Shown piece by piece: positions 60,529 to 64,000 of a stretch of 64,000 nt of DNA. The stretch is taken from assembly GCF_036053395.1 (NCBI RefSeq), contig NZ_CP107942.1, forward strand, positions 8,960,001 through 9,024,000, written 5' to 3'. Position numbers and translations under genes: made by a program. The stretch comes from Actinoplanes sp. NBC_00393. GTDB lineage: Bacteria; Actinomycetota; Actinomycetes; Mycobacteriales; Micromonosporaceae. The notes under the pieces were generated by a model. That model saw nothing but the letters and a program-made list of their open reading frames with translations, made no database searches and was not told where the DNA came from. Numbering within the stretch: the first letter of the stretch is position 1; each line of letters opens with the position of its first letter.

Positions 60529-63500
60529 ATGCGTCCATACATACGCAGCGTGGGTTCGGCCGCGCGGTCCCGCTCAGCACTGACGACCCGTCCCGGGTTG
60601 CGTGCACTGGGCGCCACCGCCGTAGCCACCGCGCTCGGTCTCACTCTCGCCGGTCCGGCCGTAGCGGCAGCGGACAGCCCGTTCATCAGCGAACTGCACT
60701 ATGACAACACCGGCGCCGACAGCGGCGAGTCCGTCGAGGTCGAGGCGCCGGTCGGGTTCGACCTGACCGGCTGGCAGCTCGTCTACTACAACGGGTCCAA
60801 CGGGCAGAGCTACGGAACCTCCACGCTCAATGGCGTGGTGCCGGCCGCCGGTGTGGTCGTCCAGTCCTACTCCGGCATCCAGAACGGCGCCCCCGACGGG
60901 GTCGCGCTGGTGAAGCCGGACGGCACGGTGGCGGAGTTCCTCACGTACGAGGGTACGTTCGCCGCGACCAACGGCCCGGCGGCGGGCACCACGGGTGTCG
61001 ACATCGGAGTCTCCGAGTCCGAGGCGACGCCGGCCGGTCACTCGCTGCAGAAGATCGGCAGCGCCTGGCAGGCGGCCGCGGCGAGCAGCTTCGGCGCCGT
61101 GAACACCAAGGTTGAGGAGCCGGAGGAGCCCGAGGAGCCGGGCACCGGCTGCACCACTGACGTGACCCACACGATCGCGCAGGTGCAGGGCACCGGCGCG
61201 GCCACCGGCCTGGCCGGTTCCACGGTCACCGTCGAGGGTGTCGTCACCGCCGACCACCGGACCGGCGGCTACAACGGCGTCTACATCCAGACGGCCGGCA
61301 GCGGCGCGGACCGTCCGGTCGCCGCGGGCACCGCGTCCGACGGCATCTTCGTCTACCTGACCTCGACCGCTGCCAACCACCCGACGGTCGCTCTCGGCGA
61401 CCTGGTCCGGGTGACCGGTACGGTCAGCGAGTACAACGCGCTCACCCAGATCACCATCGGCGCCAAGGCCGACGTGCAGGTCTGCGCGACCGGCACCGCT
61501 CTGCCCAACCCGGTTCCGCTCGCCCTGCCGCTCGACGACGCGGCACGTGAGTCAGCCGAGGGCATGCTGGTCGCTCCGGTCGGCGCCTACTCGGTGTCGG
61601 ACGTCTACAACACCAACCGGTACGGCGAGATCATCCTGGCCGCCGGTGACACCCCGGCCCGGATCCCGACCGATGTCGCCCGGCCCGGCACGGACGCCGC
61701 GAACCAGGTGAAGGCCGCCAACAAGGCCGGCCGCATCCTGATCGACGACGCCCGGACCACCAACCTCGCCACGGCGAACCTGGCCCCGCCGTACCTGACC
61801 AAGGACGACCCGGTCCGGGTGGGCGACGTGGTGGAGACGTTCGGCCCGAGCGTGCTGAGCTTCGGCTTCAGCGAGTGGCGTCTGCAGCCGGTTTCCCCGA
61901 CCGCGCAGCTGAGCACCTTCAAGGACAGCAACCCGCGTACGGCAGCGCCTGACAACGTCGGCGGCGACATCCGCGTCGCCAGCTTCAACGTGCTGAACTA
62001 CTTCGTCCACTTCGGTGGCGAGGCGCGTGGCGCGACCGACGAGGCGGCGAAGGAGAAGCAGGAAGCGAAGATCGTCTCGGCGATCACCGCCCTGGACGCC
62101 GACGTGATCGCGCTCATGGAGATCGAGAACTCGGTCCGCTTCGAGGACAACGACCCGCAACTGGCGCTGAAGACGCTGGTGGGCGAGCTCAACGCGGTCG
62201 ACGGTGCGGGCACCTGGGACTACGTCCGGTCGCCGGCCGAGCTGCCGGGCGCGACCGAGCAGGACTACATCACCAGCGCGATCATCTTCAAGCCGGCCGC
62301 GGTGACGCCGAAGGGCGCGTCGAAGTCGGTGAACGACGAGACGGTCTGGGGCAACGCCCGCGAGCCGATCGCGCAGATCTTCACCGCCGGTGCGACGGAC
62401 TTCGCGGTGGTTGCCAACCACTTCAAGTCGAAGAGCACCTCGGTGACCCCGACCGGTGACAACGTGGACACCGGGGACGGGCAGGGCGCCTACAACGGCG
62501 ACCGGGTCCGCCAGGCGAACGCGCTGGCCGGCTTCGTCGCGGGCCTCGGCACCGACGAGGTGATCCTGCTGGGCGACTTCAACTCGTACTCCCAGGAGGA
62601 CCCGCTGCAGGTGCTGTACGGCAAGGGCTTCAGCAACCTGCACAAGCCGGGCCAGTACTCGTACGTCTTCGGCGGCGAGACCGGTTCGCTGGACCACGCG
62701 CTGGCGACTCCGGCGCTGGCCGAGCGGGTCACCGGCGTCGACATCTGGAACATCAACTCGGTCGAGTCGTTCGCCTACCAGTACGACGGTTACGGGCCGT
62801 TCTACTCCGACAACGCGTACCGGTCCAGCGACCACGATCCCGTCGTGGTCGGGCTGAAGACCGGCGCTGCCGGCCCGGTCGACCTGCAGCTGCTCAGCAT
62901 CAACGACTTCCACGGCCGGCTCGAGTCGCCGACCACCGGCAACGGCGGCGCCGCCCAGCTCGTCGGCATGGTCGACCAGCTGCGGGCCGCCAACCCGAAC
63001 ACCGCCTGGATCTCGGCCGGTGACAACATCGGCGCGTCGACGTTCATCTCCGCGATCGACAACGACAACCCGACGATCGACGTGCTGAACGCGGGTGACC
63101 TGGCCGTCTCCGCGGTCGGCAACCACGAGTTCGACAAGGGCCTCGCCGACCTGCTGGGCCGGGTCGAGACCCGGGCGGACTTCCCGTACCTGGCCGCCAA
63201 CGTCTACAAGAACGGCGAACGGGTGCTGCCCGGCTACGACGTGCAGACCCTGGGCGGCGTCAAGGTCGGCTACATCGGTGTGGTGACCGAGCAGACCGCT
63301 TCGCTGGTCAGCCCGGACGGCATCGCCGGTGTCGAGTTCCGCGACCCGATCGCCGAGACCAACACCCTCGCGGCGCAGCTCTCCGACGGCAACGAGGCCA
63401 ACGGTGAGGCCGACGTGCTGGTGCTGCTCGCCCACGAGGGCGCGGCGACCGAGAACATCACCTCCGCGGCGGCGCTGGCGGCCGACCCGGTGTTCGGCGA

Positions 63501-64000
63501 CTTCACCCGGGTGAGCGCCGAGATCGACGCCATCTTCAGCGGTCACACCCACCAGCCGTACGCCTTCCAGGTCCCGGTCCCCGGAACCGACAAGACCCGT
63601 CCGGTGATCCAGGCCGGCGACTACGGCCTGAAGCTGGGCAAGTCGGTGCTGACCTACGACCCGGCCACCAAGTCGGTGACCGGCTCGACCGCCGAGCTGC
63701 TCAACGTCACCGGCTACCCGTCGAACCAGGCGGTCGCCGACATCGTGGCGAAGGCGAAGGTGACCGCGACCGAGCTCGGCAAGGCGGAGCTCGGCAAGAT
63801 CACCGGCGACATCAAGCGGGCCTACACCGCGGCCGGCGCTGAGGACCGTGGTTCGGAGTCGGTGCTCGGCAACTTCATCGCTGACGTTCAGCTCGACCAG
63901 ACCGCCGACGCGGGTCGTGGTGGCGCACAGATCGCCTTCATGAACCCGGGTGGCCTGCGTGCCGACCTGACCTACGCCCCGGACGGTGTGGTCACCTACT
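60529..64000 (+). CDS. Secreted LTD + ExeM/NucH-type endonuclease + 5'-nucleotidase fusion (3'-truncated by window)
   Basis: At least 1157 residues, open to the window end. Signal peptide (1-47), lamin-tail domain (about 50-190; FISELHYDNTGADSGESVEV), an OB-like domain (VTVEGVVTADHR), an endonuclease/exonuclease/phosphatase domain (VASFNVLNYFVHF, LMEIENS, VVANHFKSK, LLGDFNSYSQEDPL, SSDHDPVVV), then a UshA-like 5'-nucleotidase (LLSINDFHGRLESP, ISAGDNIGAS, VGNHEFDKG, LLAHEGAAT, FSGHTHQP) and the beginning of its C-terminal domain (NPGGLRADL). It should degrade extracellular DNA and release nucleosides and phosphate. GGAGG precedes the ATG. Confidence 0.93.
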   Translation, partial: MRPYIRSVGSAARSRSALTTRPGLRALGATAVATALGLTLAGPAVAAADSPFISELHYDNTGADSGESVEVEAPVGFDLTGWQLVYYNGSNGQSYGTSTLNGVVPAAGVVVQSYSGIQNGAPDGVALVKPDGTVAEFLTYEGTFAATNGPAAGTTGVDIGVSESEATPAGHSLQKIGSAWQAAAASSFGAVNTKVEEPEEPEEPGTGCTTDVTHTIAQVQGTGAATGLAGSTVTVEGVVTADHRTGGYNGVYIQTAGSGADRPVAAGTASDGIFVYLTSTAANHPTVALGDLVRVTGTVSEYNALTQITIGAKADVQVCATGTALPNPVPLALPLDDAARESAEGMLVAPVGAYSVSDVYNTNRYGEIILAAGDTPARIPTDVARPGTDAANQVKAANKAGRILIDDARTTNLATANLAPPYLTKDDPVRVGDVVETFGPSVLSFGFSEWRLQPVSPTAQLSTFKDSNPRTAAPDNVGGDIRVASFNVLNYFVHFGGEARGATDEAAKEKQEAKIVSAITALDADVIALMEIENSVRFEDNDPQLALKTLVGELNAVDGAGTWDYVRSPAELPGATEQDYITSAIIFKPAAVTPKGASKSVNDETVWGNAREPIAQIFTAGATDFAVVANHFKSKSTSVTPTGDNVDTGDGQGAYNGDRVRQANALAGFVAGLGTDEVILLGDFNSYSQEDPLQVLYGKGFSNLHKPGQYSYVFGGETGSLDHALATPALAERVTGVDIWNINSVESFAYQYDGYGPFYSDNAYRSSDHDPVVVGLKTGAAGPVDLQLLSINDFHGRLESPTTGNGGAAQLVGMVDQLRAANPNTAWISAGDNIGASTFISAIDNDNPTIDVLNAGDLAVSAVGNHEFDKGLADLLGRVETRADFPYLAANVYKNGERVLPGYDVQTLGGVKVGYIGVVTEQTASLVSPDGIAGVEFRDPIAETNTLAAQLSDGNEANGEADVLVLLAHEGAATENITSAAALAADPVFGDFTRVSAEIDAIFSGHTHQPYAFQVPVPGTDKTRPVIQAGDYGLKLGKSVLTYDPATKSVTGSTAELLNVTGYPSNQAVADIVAKAKVTATELGKAELGKITGDIKRAYTAAGAEDRGSESVLGNFIADVQLDQTADAGRGGAQIAFMNPGGLRADLTYAPDGVVTY

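Overview
The window is high-GC actinobacterial chromosome. Third-position GC bias, GTG/TTG starts, several probably leaderless genes, the gene families present and the rRNA all fit Micromonosporaceae, most likely an Actinoplanes-like organism; that placement is inference. It opens inside a 23S rRNA gene, followed by 5S rRNA and a strong terminator, and closes inside a large secreted nuclease/5'-nucleotidase gene.

Region 1 (1-13195): end of an rrn operon; a lipoprotein; glyA behind a ZTP riboswitch; a metallophosphatase; then a carbohydrate block with a secreted discoidin/beta-helix protein, a LacI repressor and a FrcBCA-like sugar ABC operon. A consensus-like promoter with a palindromic operator lies between repressor and operon. 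An NmrA-like oxidoreductase follows.

Region 2 (13247-29147): a GGDEF-EAL protein translationally coupled to a solute-binding lipoprotein; an autoregulated-looking TetR with an ABC-2 exporter; a CPA1 Na+/H+ antiporter; a DUF4142 protein; ahcY behind an SAH riboswitch; a LacI regulator beside a GH87-like alpha-glucanase; a propeller-like lipoprotein; a sugar-nucleotide epimerase; and a response regulator that has lost its phosphoacceptor aspartate.

Region 3 (29056-43652): housekeeping and accessory genes mixed with decay. It holds CtaG/DUF2243 membrane genes, an MFS pseudogene, a radical SAM/SPASM enzyme, a surface-protein gene with a one-base frameshift, PadR/DUF2218, and a GNAT / winged-helix / racemase-like operon. 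A methyltransferase and a saccharopine-dehydrogenase-like reductase converge on an intergenic repeat built from their own 3' ends. A resuscitation-promoting factor follows under a c-di-AMP (ydaO) riboswitch, then a LysR regulator, tRNA-Arg(CCT) and gene remnants.

Region 4 (43759-58044): the most unusual part, a doubled Fxs (FxSxx-COOH) RiPP-type system. One strand carries precursor A1, radical SAM B1, TIR-like C1, NLR-like T1, precursor A2 and radical SAM B2. Converging from the other strand are C2 and T2, with an AAC(3)-type acetyltransferase upstream. The radical SAM proteins presumably crosslink aromatic residues of the short precursors. The TIR-like and P-loop/NB-ARC/TPR proteins resemble bacterial STAND signalling or defence proteins. 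Both precursors deviate from the canonical FxSxx tail, and the two TIR-like paralogues differ at the putative catalytic glutamate.

Region 5 (58120-64000): three secreted proteins, the last an LTD + endonuclease + 5'-nucleotidase fusion cut by the window edge.
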